Assembly (NCBI GenBank): GCA_035289205.1
Contig: DATDXV010000011.1
Location: 1-36,086 of the forward strand
DNA: 36,086 bases
Origin: DATDXV01 sp035289205
GTDB taxonomy: Archaea; Aenigmatarchaeota; Aenigmatarchaeia; Aenigmatarchaeales; DATDXV01
Direction: 5' to 3'
In this document: positions 16,204 to 23,748 of the stretch, in pieces
Numbering within the stretch: the stretch's first letter is position 1
Layout of the letters: the number at the start of each line of letters is the position of its first letter
Made by a program: the position numbers and the translations under genes
Notes under the pieces: generated by a model
The model's database searches: none
The model's input: only the letters and a program-made list of their open reading frames with translations
Told to the model about the DNA's origin: nothing

Positions 16204-17673
16204 ATGAAAGATAATAGTGTTTTGAAGTTCGCAATATTCATAGCAGGCATAACCTTCTTCCTCCTCTACCTTTTTGTAATAGCGCAGAGGCTGGCATACC
16301 CCTATGAACTGGAATGGCTGGAAGGATTATCGCTGCAGAGCGTTGACCGCATACTGGCAGGGGAGAGCCTGTATGTGGAGCCGTCGTTCGACTTCGTATC
16401 TCCGATCTATACCCCGCTTTACTTCTATGTTTCCGCATCTTTCGCGAGCATAATGGGCTTGGGCTTCGCGCCGCTGCGTCTTGTCTCGGTGATAGCCTCC
16501 ATATTTTCCCTGCTGCTGGTCTTTGCATTCATCAGAAAGGAGACTAACAATAGCTTCTATGCGTTCCTCGGCACATCGCTGTTCATCGCAACATACGCAA
16601 GGAGCGGGGCATGGCTTGATCTTGCAAGGGTAGACTCTTTGTTTCTCGCGCTTCTTTTGGGCGCGTTCTTTGTGGCAAAGTTCTACAACTCCCCGCTTTC
16701 CAGAATAGAGCTCGGCATTCTTGTCTCCCTGGCGTTCCTGACGAAACAGACAGCAATAATAATGGTTGCGCCTCTGCTCCTCTATCTCATGTACAAGGAG
16801 AAGTGGAAATCCCTCTACTTCATCGTGCCTATTGCAATCATAATTGCAGGAAGCGCGCTGTTCATGAACAATCTAACAGAAGGCTGGTACCAGTACTACA
16901 CTTTTACACTGCCGAGCCAGCACGGCTTCGCGCCAACCGTATTTTACAGCTTCTGGCTGAAGGACATCCTTCTCTATGTTCCATTGCTCGCGCTCCTGGC
17001 GCTGGCGTATGTGTCCAACAAGAACGCGAACAACAGATATTTCTATGCCGCCCTCCTCTCCGGAGTGCTGCTGGGTTCCTGGTACGCTAAGCTGAAGCTG
17101 GGAGGATTTGTGAACAATTTAATACCTTCTTATGCGATGCTCAGCATAGTTGCCGCTCTGGCAGCATACTCAATGCTCCAGCACCTGGAGTTTCCCAGAT
17201 TGCTGAGAGGCGGTTTCTCAAGCACGCTCATCTACTCCCTCATCCTGCTCCAGTTTATCTGGTTCGCATACAACCCCTACTCCTACATACCGTCGCAGGA
17301 AGACTGGGGAGCTGGAAACAGGATTGTGGCATTTGTGGAAAATCTCAAAGGGGATGTGCTGATTCCCAGCCACCCATATATTGCAAGCATGGCAGGAAAA
17401 ACCGCATACGCGCACTTCGGCCCGCTCTATGATGTGCTAATAGGCGCAGACAGCAAAACAAGCCAAGACCTGAAAGCAGAAGTAATATCAGAAATAAGCA
17501 GCAAGAAGTTCGAATACATAATAATAGACTCCGATCCGGATGTGGAGTGGTTTCCCGAAGAGCTGGAGAAGAGCTACATGCTGAAGGAGACAATACCGTA
17601 CAAAGACCGTTCCACATTCAGGCCGAAGGTGAGCGTTCAGGGAAGGCCTGAACTTGTTTACATGCCAAAGTAA
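16204..17673 (+). CDS. Polytopic membrane glycosyltransferase, GT39/ArnT-like (GT-C)
   Basis: A 489-residue membrane protein with about eleven or twelve helices and a C-terminal extracytoplasmic segment of about 120 residues. The first loop has ELEWLEGLSLQ (acidic residues at 35, 37 and 40) followed by SPIYTPLYFYVSA, the arrangement of the catalytic first loop in GT-C dolichyl/polyprenyl-phosphate sugar transferases. WLDLARVDSLFLALLL forms a second conserved-looking block. It probably adds a sugar from a polyprenyl-phosphate donor to a surface glycan or protein. The stop codon directly abuts the stop of the convergent reductase gene with no gap. Confidence 0.78.
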   Translation: MKDNSVLKFAIFIAGITFFLLYLFVIAQRLAYPYELEWLEGLSLQSVDRILAGESLYVEPSFDFVSPIYTPLYFYVSASFASIMGLGFAPLRLVSVIASIFSLLLVFAFIRKETNNSFYAFLGTSLFIATYARSGAWLDLARVDSLFLALLLGAFFVAKFYNSPLSRIELGILVSLAFLTKQTAIIMVAPLLLYLMYKEKWKSLYFIVPIAIIIAGSALFMNNLTEGWYQYYTFTLPSQHGFAPTVFYSFWLKDILLYVPLLALLALAYVSNKNANNRYFYAALLSGVLLGSWYAKLKLGGFVNNLIPSYAMLSIVAALAAYSMLQHLEFPRLLRGGFSSTLIYSLILLQFIWFAYNPYSYIPSQEDWGAGNRIVAFVENLKGDVLIPSHPYIASMAGKTAYAHFGPLYDVLIGADSKTSQDLKAEVISEISSKKFEYIIIDSDPDVEWFPEELEKSYMLKETIPYKDRSTFRPKVSVQGRPELVYMPK

Positions 17674-18654
17674 TTAGAATACCAGATCAGCGTCCATGAC
17701 GTTCTTCTTCGGAAGCAGAAACGGATAGTTATTGCCAACCTTTACCACAGCGCGTTCTGTTATCGAGGAAAACACAAGTCTGGGATGGAAGAACTTCTTG
17801 GCTTTTCTCTCATATGCTTTGAAGTCGGGAAAATTTTCTACAAGCAAATTTGCAGCAAACATGCCCCAGATTATTCCTCCGCCTGATGGAGGCTTCGTCA
17901 ATCCTGCAGCATCCCCGCAAATAGCTATCCTGCCCTTTGCAACGCTCTTGAATCCTTCTGGTATCAGGGCAGACTTGATCGACCCTATCTTCAGGTTATG
18001 CTCCCTACAAAAATCCCTGAATATTGCATTCGCCTTCGTTGCTTCCTCTATGATTCCATATTCAATGCTCTTTCCCCTCGGTATCTTCCAGATGAACCCT
18101 TTCTCCAAAGGCCATACATCAACAAAGTTATTCTTGTCCTCTGTTCTATCATAGAAATAGATGCCTATTCTGTAGGGCGGATCTTTGAATCCGCATTGCT
18201 TCCTAACCTCAGAGGAAGGCCCGTCTGATCCAATCATATAATCAAACTCTTCTGCAATGATCTTGGAATTGTGTTCAACAGTGACCTCAACCTTGCCTCC
18301 AAGGTCCCTAAAAGATTTGAACTTGTGTCCAAGATGTATTTTCGCCCCAGCATGCTTTGCAAGCCCAGCCGCATATTCATCCAAGCTGGACCGCTCAATG
18401 ACAAGCATCTTAGGATAGAACTCAACCCTCATTATTTTCTTAGGAAAATGAAGGAGCATATAATCAATCCCGCTGTCTACGAGCTTCCTGTTTTCGGGTA
18501 TGAAGTCCCAAAGCCTCCTTGATATCAAGCCAGAGCAAACAACATCCTCAAATGTGGTTTTCTTGTCATAAACCGTAACGCTATGGCCCAACTTTGCAAG
18601 CTTCCATGCAATGTACCCGCCGTTTATCCCGCAGCCTATTACACAAACGCGCAT
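17674..18654 (-). CDS. Geranylgeranyl reductase family flavoprotein
   Basis: A 326-residue FAD-dependent reductase that saturates isoprenoid double bonds of archaeal membrane lipids, polyprenol carriers or quinones. The FAD-binding dinucleotide motif is VIGCGINGGYIAWKLAKLG near the N-terminus. CSGLISRRL is the substrate-site block of the family, and GDAAGLTKPPSGGGIIWGM is the second FAD motif near residue 245. It is shorter than typical archaeal digeranylgeranylglycerophospholipid reductases (about 390-450), mainly at the C-terminus. Next to polyprenyl-dependent glycan genes it may act on the carrier polyprenol rather than bulk lipid; that is inference. The promoter is shared with secF. Confidence 0.85.
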   Translation of the reverse strand: MRVCVIGCGINGGYIAWKLAKLGHSVTVYDKKTTFEDVVCSGLISRRLWDFIPENRKLVDSGIDYMLLHFPKKIMRVEFYPKMLVIERSSLDEYAAGLAKHAGAKIHLGHKFKSFRDLGGKVEVTVEHNSKIIAEEFDYMIGSDGPSSEVRKQCGFKDPPYRIGIYFYDRTEDKNNFVDVWPLEKGFIWKIPRGKSIEYGIIEEATKANAIFRDFCREHNLKIGSIKSALIPEGFKSVAKGRIAICGDAAGLTKPPSGGGIIWGMFAANLLVENFPDFKAYERKAKKFFHPRLVFSSITERAVVKVGNNYPFLLPKKNVMDADLVF

Positions 18655-18673
18655 AAAACAAGTTCAATTCGGG

Positions 18674-18688
18674 TAGATTTATATAGTT
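18674..18688. promoter_or_regulatory. Shared bidirectional TATA element, geranylgeranyl reductase / secF
   Basis: GATTTATATAG (18676-18686) lies exactly midway: its centre is 27 nt from the ATG at 18654 on the minus strand and 27 nt from the ATG at 18708 on the plus strand. It is the third such arrangement in the window. Confidence 0.65.
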
Positions 18689-18707
18689 TCCTAAACGATA
18701 AGACAGC

Positions 18708-19556
18708 ATGATGAGACTTGGGGAGTATATTCTAAACAAGAAATGGCCAATCGCGATACCAATACTGCTTTTGGCCGCGTCTCTGCTGTATGTGGCATAC
18801 ATCACCTTCACAGGCAACCTCAACCTGGACATAGACTTCAAGGGCGGAACGCAGATCATGCTGGAATCAGGCATCAGGCCAGACGCGGCGGCATTGGAGA
18901 ATCTGATAAAGCCGCTGGGCGGAGTGGTAAGAGTGTCGGGCTCAGGCAATTCGTACACGCTGATAATAGATGTTCCCTCTGAAGTGTCAGCCGACACTGT
19001 TACAGGTCTGCTGGAATCAAACGGCTACAAATATGCATTAACCTCTGTCCAGAGCGTTGGTCCCAGCCTGAGCGGGTCATTCTTAGACCAGGCAAAAATA
19101 GTTCTGCTTGTGGCGTTCCTCTTCATGGCCATAACCATATTCATAATATTCAAAAAACCCATGCCAAGCTTCTATATAGTTCTGGCAGGCTTCGCAGACA
19201 TAATAGAGACGTTCGCAATCTCCCAGCTGTTAGGGATAAAGCTCTCGCTCGCAACCTTTACAGCGCTCTTGCTGCTGACAGGCTTCAGCGTTGACACCAA
19301 CGTTCTATTGACAAGCCGTGTGCTGAAGAGGCATGAGGGAACAATAAACGAAAGGATGATAATGGCAGCGAAGACGGGCCTGACAATGATCGGCACGGCC
19401 GCTGCAGCGGTGGCAACCCTGTTCCTGATCTCCGGATCAGCAACCATAAGCCAGATAGCCTCAACGCTTCTGATCGGCCTGATAATCGACATACCGAACA
19501 CATGGATCCTGAACGCGCACCTGCTGAAATGGTATCTTGAGAGGAAGGTGGTCTGA
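18708..19556 (+). CDS. secF: Protein-export membrane protein SecF
   Basis: Subunit of the SecDF complex, which assists Sec translocon export. At 282 residues with six membrane helices it has normal archaeal size. After helix 1 comes the external domain with NLDIDFKGGTQIMLESG. SGSFLDQAKIVLLVAFLFMA begins the RND-type membrane block, which includes FADIIETFAISQLLGIKLS and LLLTGFSVDTNVLLTSRVLKR. The gene precedes secD and its stop overlaps the secD start (TGATG), so the pair is translationally coupled. ATG 18708 is followed at once by another ATG at 18711; the TATA spacing does not separate them. Confidence 0.92.
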   Translation: MMRLGEYILNKKWPIAIPILLLAASLLYVAYITFTGNLNLDIDFKGGTQIMLESGIRPDAAALENLIKPLGGVVRVSGSGNSYTLIIDVPSEVSADTVTGLLESNGYKYALTSVQSVGPSLSGSFLDQAKIVLLVAFLFMAITIFIIFKKPMPSFYIVLAGFADIIETFAISQLLGIKLSLATFTALLLLTGFSVDTNVLLTSRVLKRHEGTINERMIMAAKTGLTMIGTAAAAVATLFLISGSATISQIASTLLIGLIIDIPNTWILNAHLLKWYLERKVV

Positions 19557-21217
19557 TGCAGATACTAAAATACTGGAAGGTTCTTCTGCTTCTGCTATTT
19601 GTCATAGGGTCGCTCTATCTGATAGTTCCTGTGGATAAGAAGGGCGTCGCGGTAAAATCCATAGATTCCGATTCCCCGTTTTACGGGAAGCTAAAGGCCG
19701 GGGAGATTATAACATGGATGAACGAAAAGGAAATAGCCTCGCCTGAGGATCTTCTGCAATTTGAAAATTATACTGGAGTGATACGATTCATACACTCCGG
19801 AAAGCTCGAGCTTGTTGACGGAAAGGGAGGATCGCTCGGAATAGTGGTTGCAAAGCCAGACAGCAGCAGGCTGAAGCTGGGATTGGATCTTGTCGGAGGA
19901 ACAAGGGTTCTTCTGGAACCCAAGGGCAATGTAAGCTCCGCAGAGCTTGAGCAGATACTCGGGACTCTGGAGACAAGGATAAATGTCTTCGGACTGAAGG
20001 AGACAAAGTTTCAGATCGTGAAGGACGTCAGCGGAAGCGGCTACATACAGGTGGAGGTTGCTGGCGGAACAGAGGGCGACGTTAAGGATCTTTTGGCAAA
20101 ACAAGGCAAGTTTGAAGGAAAGATATTCAGAACAGTTGATATTGCAAAGGGCAATGGAACGCTGAAGTTCGGAACAAAAACTTACACCATCAAGGCAACA
20201 AATTCCAGCATAGAGCTTGAAGGGAGCATGATAGGCATGAATGAGAGCTCCATGCTTGATGGCGTGCCTTTCGTGCTTCAGAACATAACAGAAGGCAAGG
20301 CATTCCTGCTCTTCACTACCTTCACGGGAGACGACATAAGAACAGTCTGCATAGTGGACCAGCCCAATGTGTGCGTCTCCAGGGTATTTTCTGAGGGAAG
20401 CTTCTGGCAATTCAACTTCCAGGTATTCCTTTCACAGAAGGGCGCTGATAATTTTGCAAAAGTTACAAGCGGTCTAGGAATATCTCCTGCGAGCCCTTCA
20501 TATCTGGAAAGCCCTCTTCAGCTCTATCTTGATGAAAAATCCATAACAACGCTCTCCATTGCAGCTGATCTTGCAGGAAAGGCGCTGACTGAGCCCTCGA
20601 TAACCGGGGGTGAAAATACAAAAGAGGAGGCCCTGAAAGAAAAAATCTTCCTGCAGAGCATCCTCCAGTCGGGAGCGCTTCCTGTGGGGCTTGAGATAGT
20701 AAAAAGCGATACGATATCCCCTGTTCTGGGAAGGAATTTCATAAGCTCGTCTGTTTTCGCAGGGCTGCTTGCAATACTGGCTGTTGGGATAGTTGTGTTC
20801 ATAAGATACAGGTCAATAAAGTTAACCATACCTGTTATGCTTACAGGCCTGAGCGAGGTTATAGTGATCCTGGGGGGCGCGGCAATGATAGGCTGGACAC
20901 TTGACCTCGTCGCAATAGCAGCCATCATCGCAGTAGTGGGAACAGGAATAGACGCGCAGATTATGATATTGGATGAAACCTTGGGCGGCATAAAAGGCGA
21001 GGCCTATACTGTAAGGCAGAAAATAAAATCAGCCTTCTTCATTATTTTCAGTTCGGCAGCAACCGTGATTGCAGCGATGCTCCCTCTTCTTTTCATAGGT
21101 ATAGGGGCAATGAAGGGCTTTGCGATAGTTACAATGATGGGAGTGCTGATCGGCGTTCTCATAACAAGGCCCGCGTTCGGAACTGTCATAGAGAAGCTTT
21201 TAGAAGACAAATCCTAG
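19556..21217 (+). CDS. secD: Protein-export membrane protein SecD, with a PDZ-like segment after helix 1
   Basis: A 553-residue partner of SecF. Helix 1 is followed at about 30-85 by a segment with the pattern of a PDZ domain (GVAVKSIDSDSPFYGKLKAG, then ITWMNEKEIASPEDL). The conserved LKLGLDLVGGTRVLLEP begins near residue 106, then the large external domain, and the C-terminal RND membrane block with LGRNFISSSVFAGLLAI and GWTLDLVAIAAIIAVVGTGI. The complex is thought to use ion flow to pull substrates out of the translocon. The PDZ-like segment is visible as a pattern only and might bind unfolded exported chains. The gene's end overlaps the convergent transporter gene by 4 nt. Confidence 0.92.
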   Translation: MQILKYWKVLLLLLFVIGSLYLIVPVDKKGVAVKSIDSDSPFYGKLKAGEIITWMNEKEIASPEDLLQFENYTGVIRFIHSGKLELVDGKGGSLGIVVAKPDSSRLKLGLDLVGGTRVLLEPKGNVSSAELEQILGTLETRINVFGLKETKFQIVKDVSGSGYIQVEVAGGTEGDVKDLLAKQGKFEGKIFRTVDIAKGNGTLKFGTKTYTIKATNSSIELEGSMIGMNESSMLDGVPFVLQNITEGKAFLLFTTFTGDDIRTVCIVDQPNVCVSRVFSEGSFWQFNFQVFLSQKGADNFAKVTSGLGISPASPSYLESPLQLYLDEKSITTLSIAADLAGKALTEPSITGGENTKEEALKEKIFLQSILQSGALPVGLEIVKSDTISPVLGRNFISSSVFAGLLAILAVGIVVFIRYRSIKLTIPVMLTGLSEVIVILGGAAMIGWTLDLVAIAAIIAVVGTGIDAQIMILDETLGGIKGEAYTVRQKIKSAFFIIFSSAATVIAAMLPLLFIGIGAMKGFAIVTMMGVLIGVLITRPAFGTVIEKLLEDKS

Positions 21218-21912
21218 AAGAAATAGATTATGAGAAACGCCAGAATCATCATGTTGCCGAAATCTGCAATGGATGTCGTTATGGGTATGAGAAAGTTGTT
21301 TGGATCCTCGTTCTTCTTGTAAAAGTAAAGGCCTCCGAAAAGGGACACAAAAAACAATATTCCAACAAGCAATACAACATCCACCAAGGACACAAGGAAT
21401 ATTTTGAGTATAAGCGCGTGGTCTAAGAAGCTTCCTGCGAGAAACGCTATTGAGAGCGAAAGAGACGTGCCTACAATGGATGTTATGACAGCCGTGAGAA
21501 GTATTGTAAGGAAAAGCTCGCGCAGGTCCCTTGAGCGCATTAATGTGTATTTTAGCTTTCCCTCATGGAGCATTGTAGATATCTTGGAGGAAAATATTGT
21601 TCCATAGCTTCCTATCATGTTGTTGAGAAGCGGAAGCAGGATAATGAAAGGCGTCAGGGTAAGGAACGTGTTCTTTATGCTCTCAAGCGCAAAGCCGCCC
21701 ACCGAGCTTACTATTGACGCGAGAAGCAGTATCTTGACGCTCTCCCTTATTATTGTCCTTGGGACATTCGTGTGCGGGCCATACTCCTTGACATAGAAAA
21801 GAGTTTTCCTGGATATGTGGTGTTTCTTATGCAGCTTGTGTATTAGATGGTGGTATCTTCTTCTCTCCATCTTTCTTAGCCGCTCCAAGTGCCTCCTTAT
21901 GTGGTGTCTCAT
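21214..21912 (-). CDS. MgtE-type divalent cation transporter half, C-terminal partner
   Basis: A 232-residue membrane protein with about five helices of the MgtE integral membrane domain (PF01769 type). The N-terminal 50 residues are strikingly rich in His, Arg and Lys (MRHHIRRHLERLRKMERRRY and onward) and cytosolic in prediction. Conserved features are LLPLLNNMIGSYGTIFSSK and DPNNFLIPITTSIADFGN near the end, equivalent to the pore-lining motifs of MgtE. The bacterial N-domain and CBS domains that gate MgtE are absent. Its start overlaps the stop of the preceding half gene (ATGA), so the two very likely form one heteromeric transporter. The His-rich tail could sense metal; that is inference. 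Confidence 0.8.
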   Translation of the reverse strand: MRHHIRRHLERLRKMERRRYHHLIHKLHKKHHISRKTLFYVKEYGPHTNVPRTIIRESVKILLLASIVSSVGGFALESIKNTFLTLTPFIILLPLLNNMIGSYGTIFSSKISTMLHEGKLKYTLMRSRDLRELFLTILLTAVITSIVGTSLSLSIAFLAGSFLDHALILKIFLVSLVDVVLLVGILFFVSLFGGLYFYKKNEDPNNFLIPITTSIADFGNMMILAFLIIYFF

Positions 21913-22451
21913 ATTATCACTATAGCTATCAGCAGCGAAAGTATGCTGCTTATGTCACCGGTGGTTGTAATGAAAGGGCCCATTATGTTGTTTGGATCAT
22001 ACCCCTTCCTGAAAAAGTAGAAAGTGGCTGAAAATGTCAGGACTATCTCAACGGCATTTGCAATGATGCCAGCAATAAGCGGAAGAAATATAATCCTAGG
22101 GTAGAATATTCCTGAAACGAAGTAGTTGAAAATGAATCCAATGACACCTAGCGCCAGCGACGCCACGATGGCGAGAAAAAACGATGCGAGAAGGTTTCCA
22201 CTGACTATCCTTCTGCTTGGTCTGTTGATCTTTATCACATCAAGGAACAGTCCCGAGCTGAGCCTGGAGGCAAGCGATCCGCTTATGTTTCCTCTCATTT
22301 CCAAAAAGCCCGGAAGGAGGAGAAGCATGCCTGGTATCAAAAGCAGCTTGTCTGCATAGACGGCAAGTACGGTGCCTACGAAAAGTCCTCCAAGCAGTGA
22401 AACCATTTCAGAGGTAAGTATCTCCTTGAAGTTTTTGCCGAAAAATCCCAT
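21909..22451 (-). CDS. MgtE-type divalent cation transporter half, N-terminal partner
   Basis: A 180-residue five-helix protein with the same fold as its neighbour: LLLLPGFLEMRGNISGSLASRLSSG corresponds to the first pore helix, and GYDPNNIMGPFITTTGDISS to the second conserved block. Archaea often fuse or pair two such modules, so this gene and the next probably encode the two halves of one Mg2+ (or Co2+) transporter. There is no CBS or N-domain. The promoter on the minus strand at 22474-22482 gives a leaderless start at 22451. Confidence 0.8.
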   Translation of the reverse strand: MGFFGKNFKEILTSEMVSLLGGLFVGTVLAVYADKLLLIPGMLLLLPGFLEMRGNISGSLASRLSSGLFLDVIKINRPSRRIVSGNLLASFFLAIVASLALGVIGFIFNYFVSGIFYPRIIFLPLIAGIIANAVEIVLTFSATFYFFRKGYDPNNIMGPFITTTGDISSILSLLIAIVII

Positions 22452-22473
22452 ACTAAAATTGCAGCAAACCTGC

Positions 22474-22527
22474 TCTTAAAGGAATATACAAAAATTAACT
22501 CCCCATAGAGTGAATCGACTATAAGCT
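22474..22527. promoter_or_regulatory. Divergent promoters between the MgtE pair and the TctA-like gene
   Basis: On the minus strand CTTTAAGAG (22474-22482) lies about 26 nt from the ATG at 22451. On the plus strand CGACTATAAGC (22516-22526) lies about 28 nt from the ATG at 22549. Here, unlike three other divergent pairs, each gene has its own box. Confidence 0.45.
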
Positions 22528-22548
22528 GAGGAAACCTAAATTATTTGG

Positions 22549-23748
22549 ATGCTTGAGGCCTTGTTTTGGGTGTTCTTCGGCATCATGTTAGGCTCTGTGG
22601 CGGGCCTGCTTCCAGGCATACATCCAAATACCCTGATACCTCCTGCTCTGCTGCTCCTTTCATTTCTGGACCCGATAGTGCTTGCTCTAACTATTCTGTC
22701 AATGGGAATAAGCAATATCTTCTTCTCGTCCATTCCAACGCTGCTCTTCAGGTCTGCGGAAGAGACAACCGCATTGGCAGTCTCCCCCGCTGAGAGTATG
22801 CAGAAGGAGGGAAGGGGGTATGAGGCATTGATGTCATTCTCCATAGGCCATCTGGGAGGCGTTGTTCTAGCAATACTCCTTATCCCAGTCTTCTACTTGA
22901 TAATGTCCACAGCATATGCGGGCATGAAGGCATTCATTCCCGCTGTTCTAATTTCTGTAGCGATATACGGAATATCAAGAGAGAAGAAGGGCTCGATGAT
23001 CTATGCCCTCTTTGCACTCCTCCTGTCCTCGCTTCTGGGGCTGGCATCGCTTAGCTTCTCTGACTCTTTCATATTCCCCCTGCTGAGCGGCTTGTTTGGC
23101 ATTCCTGCGCTCATCGAGATGGCAAGGTCAAAAAGCACAATAAGGTATTTGGAGGATGCAAATCCTTCTGAAGTAGACCTTAGGGAAATCAGATATCCGG
23201 TAGTATCTGGAGCAGTTGCAGGAGGTTTTGCGGGACTGCTCCCTGGAGTTGGCGCATCGCAGATTGCCCTGATTGTCATGGAATCTGCAAAATTAAAGGG
23301 CGGCGGCAAAACTTTTCTCTCAACGCTCGGGGCAATAAACGCCTCTGACTTGGTCTATTCAGTGCTTGCAATATCAATCATTGGAAACCCGAGGTCTGGC
23401 ATTGCTGTGGCGATAAGCAATCTTGTAAAGGTTGATCTTTTCATGCTGATGACCTTTCTAGGCATACTGCTTTTCGTTTCTGTGGTTTCGTTTTTTCTGA
23501 CACTCAAAATGGGAAAGTCCATGGTCAATATGATAAGCAAGCTGGACCAAAGGATTGTGTCTGCATGCGTCATGGCGTTCATAGTGTTTTTGGTAATATA
23601 CCTGACCGGAGCTTTCGGCCTTGCTGTGCTGCTGCTCTCTGCGGCTGTAGGCTACATACCCATAAGGTTTGACACGGGAAGAACACACCTTATGGGATGC
23701 CTGATAGCTCCGACAGCTCTCTGGTTCTTGGGAATAAGGACAATCTAG
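22549..23748 (+). CDS. TctA-family membrane permease
   Basis: A 399-residue polytopic protein with about ten to twelve helices. GIMLGSVAGLLPGIHPNTLIPP near the N-terminus and the matching GAVAGGFAGLLPGVGASQIA in the middle are the two internally repeated GLLPG blocks of the tripartite tricarboxylate transporter large subunit family (TctA; the archaeal group is COG1784). No periplasmic binding protein (TctC) or small subunit (TctB) is nearby, as is usual for archaeal members, so the substrate and energy coupling are unknown. The end overlaps the convergent polB stop by 4 nt. Confidence 0.8.
   Translation: MLEALFWVFFGIMLGSVAGLLPGIHPNTLIPPALLLLSFLDPIVLALTILSMGISNIFFSSIPTLLFRSAEETTALAVSPAESMQKEGRGYEALMSFSIGHLGGVVLAILLIPVFYLIMSTAYAGMKAFIPAVLISVAIYGISREKKGSMIYALFALLLSSLLGLASLSFSDSFIFPLLSGLFGIPALIEMARSKSTIRYLEDANPSEVDLREIRYPVVSGAVAGGFAGLLPGVGASQIALIVMESAKLKGGGKTFLSTLGAINASDLVYSVLAISIIGNPRSGIAVAISNLVKVDLFMLMTFLGILLFVSVVSFFLTLKMGKSMVNMISKLDQRIVSACVMAFIVFLVIYLTGAFGLAVLLLSAAVGYIPIRFDTGRTHLMGCLIAPTALWFLGIRTI

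Noticed and set aside
19691..20410. A 239-codon open frame antisense to secD
   Set aside because: It lies wholly within secD and has a Cys, His and Leu-rich shadow composition with no family pattern.
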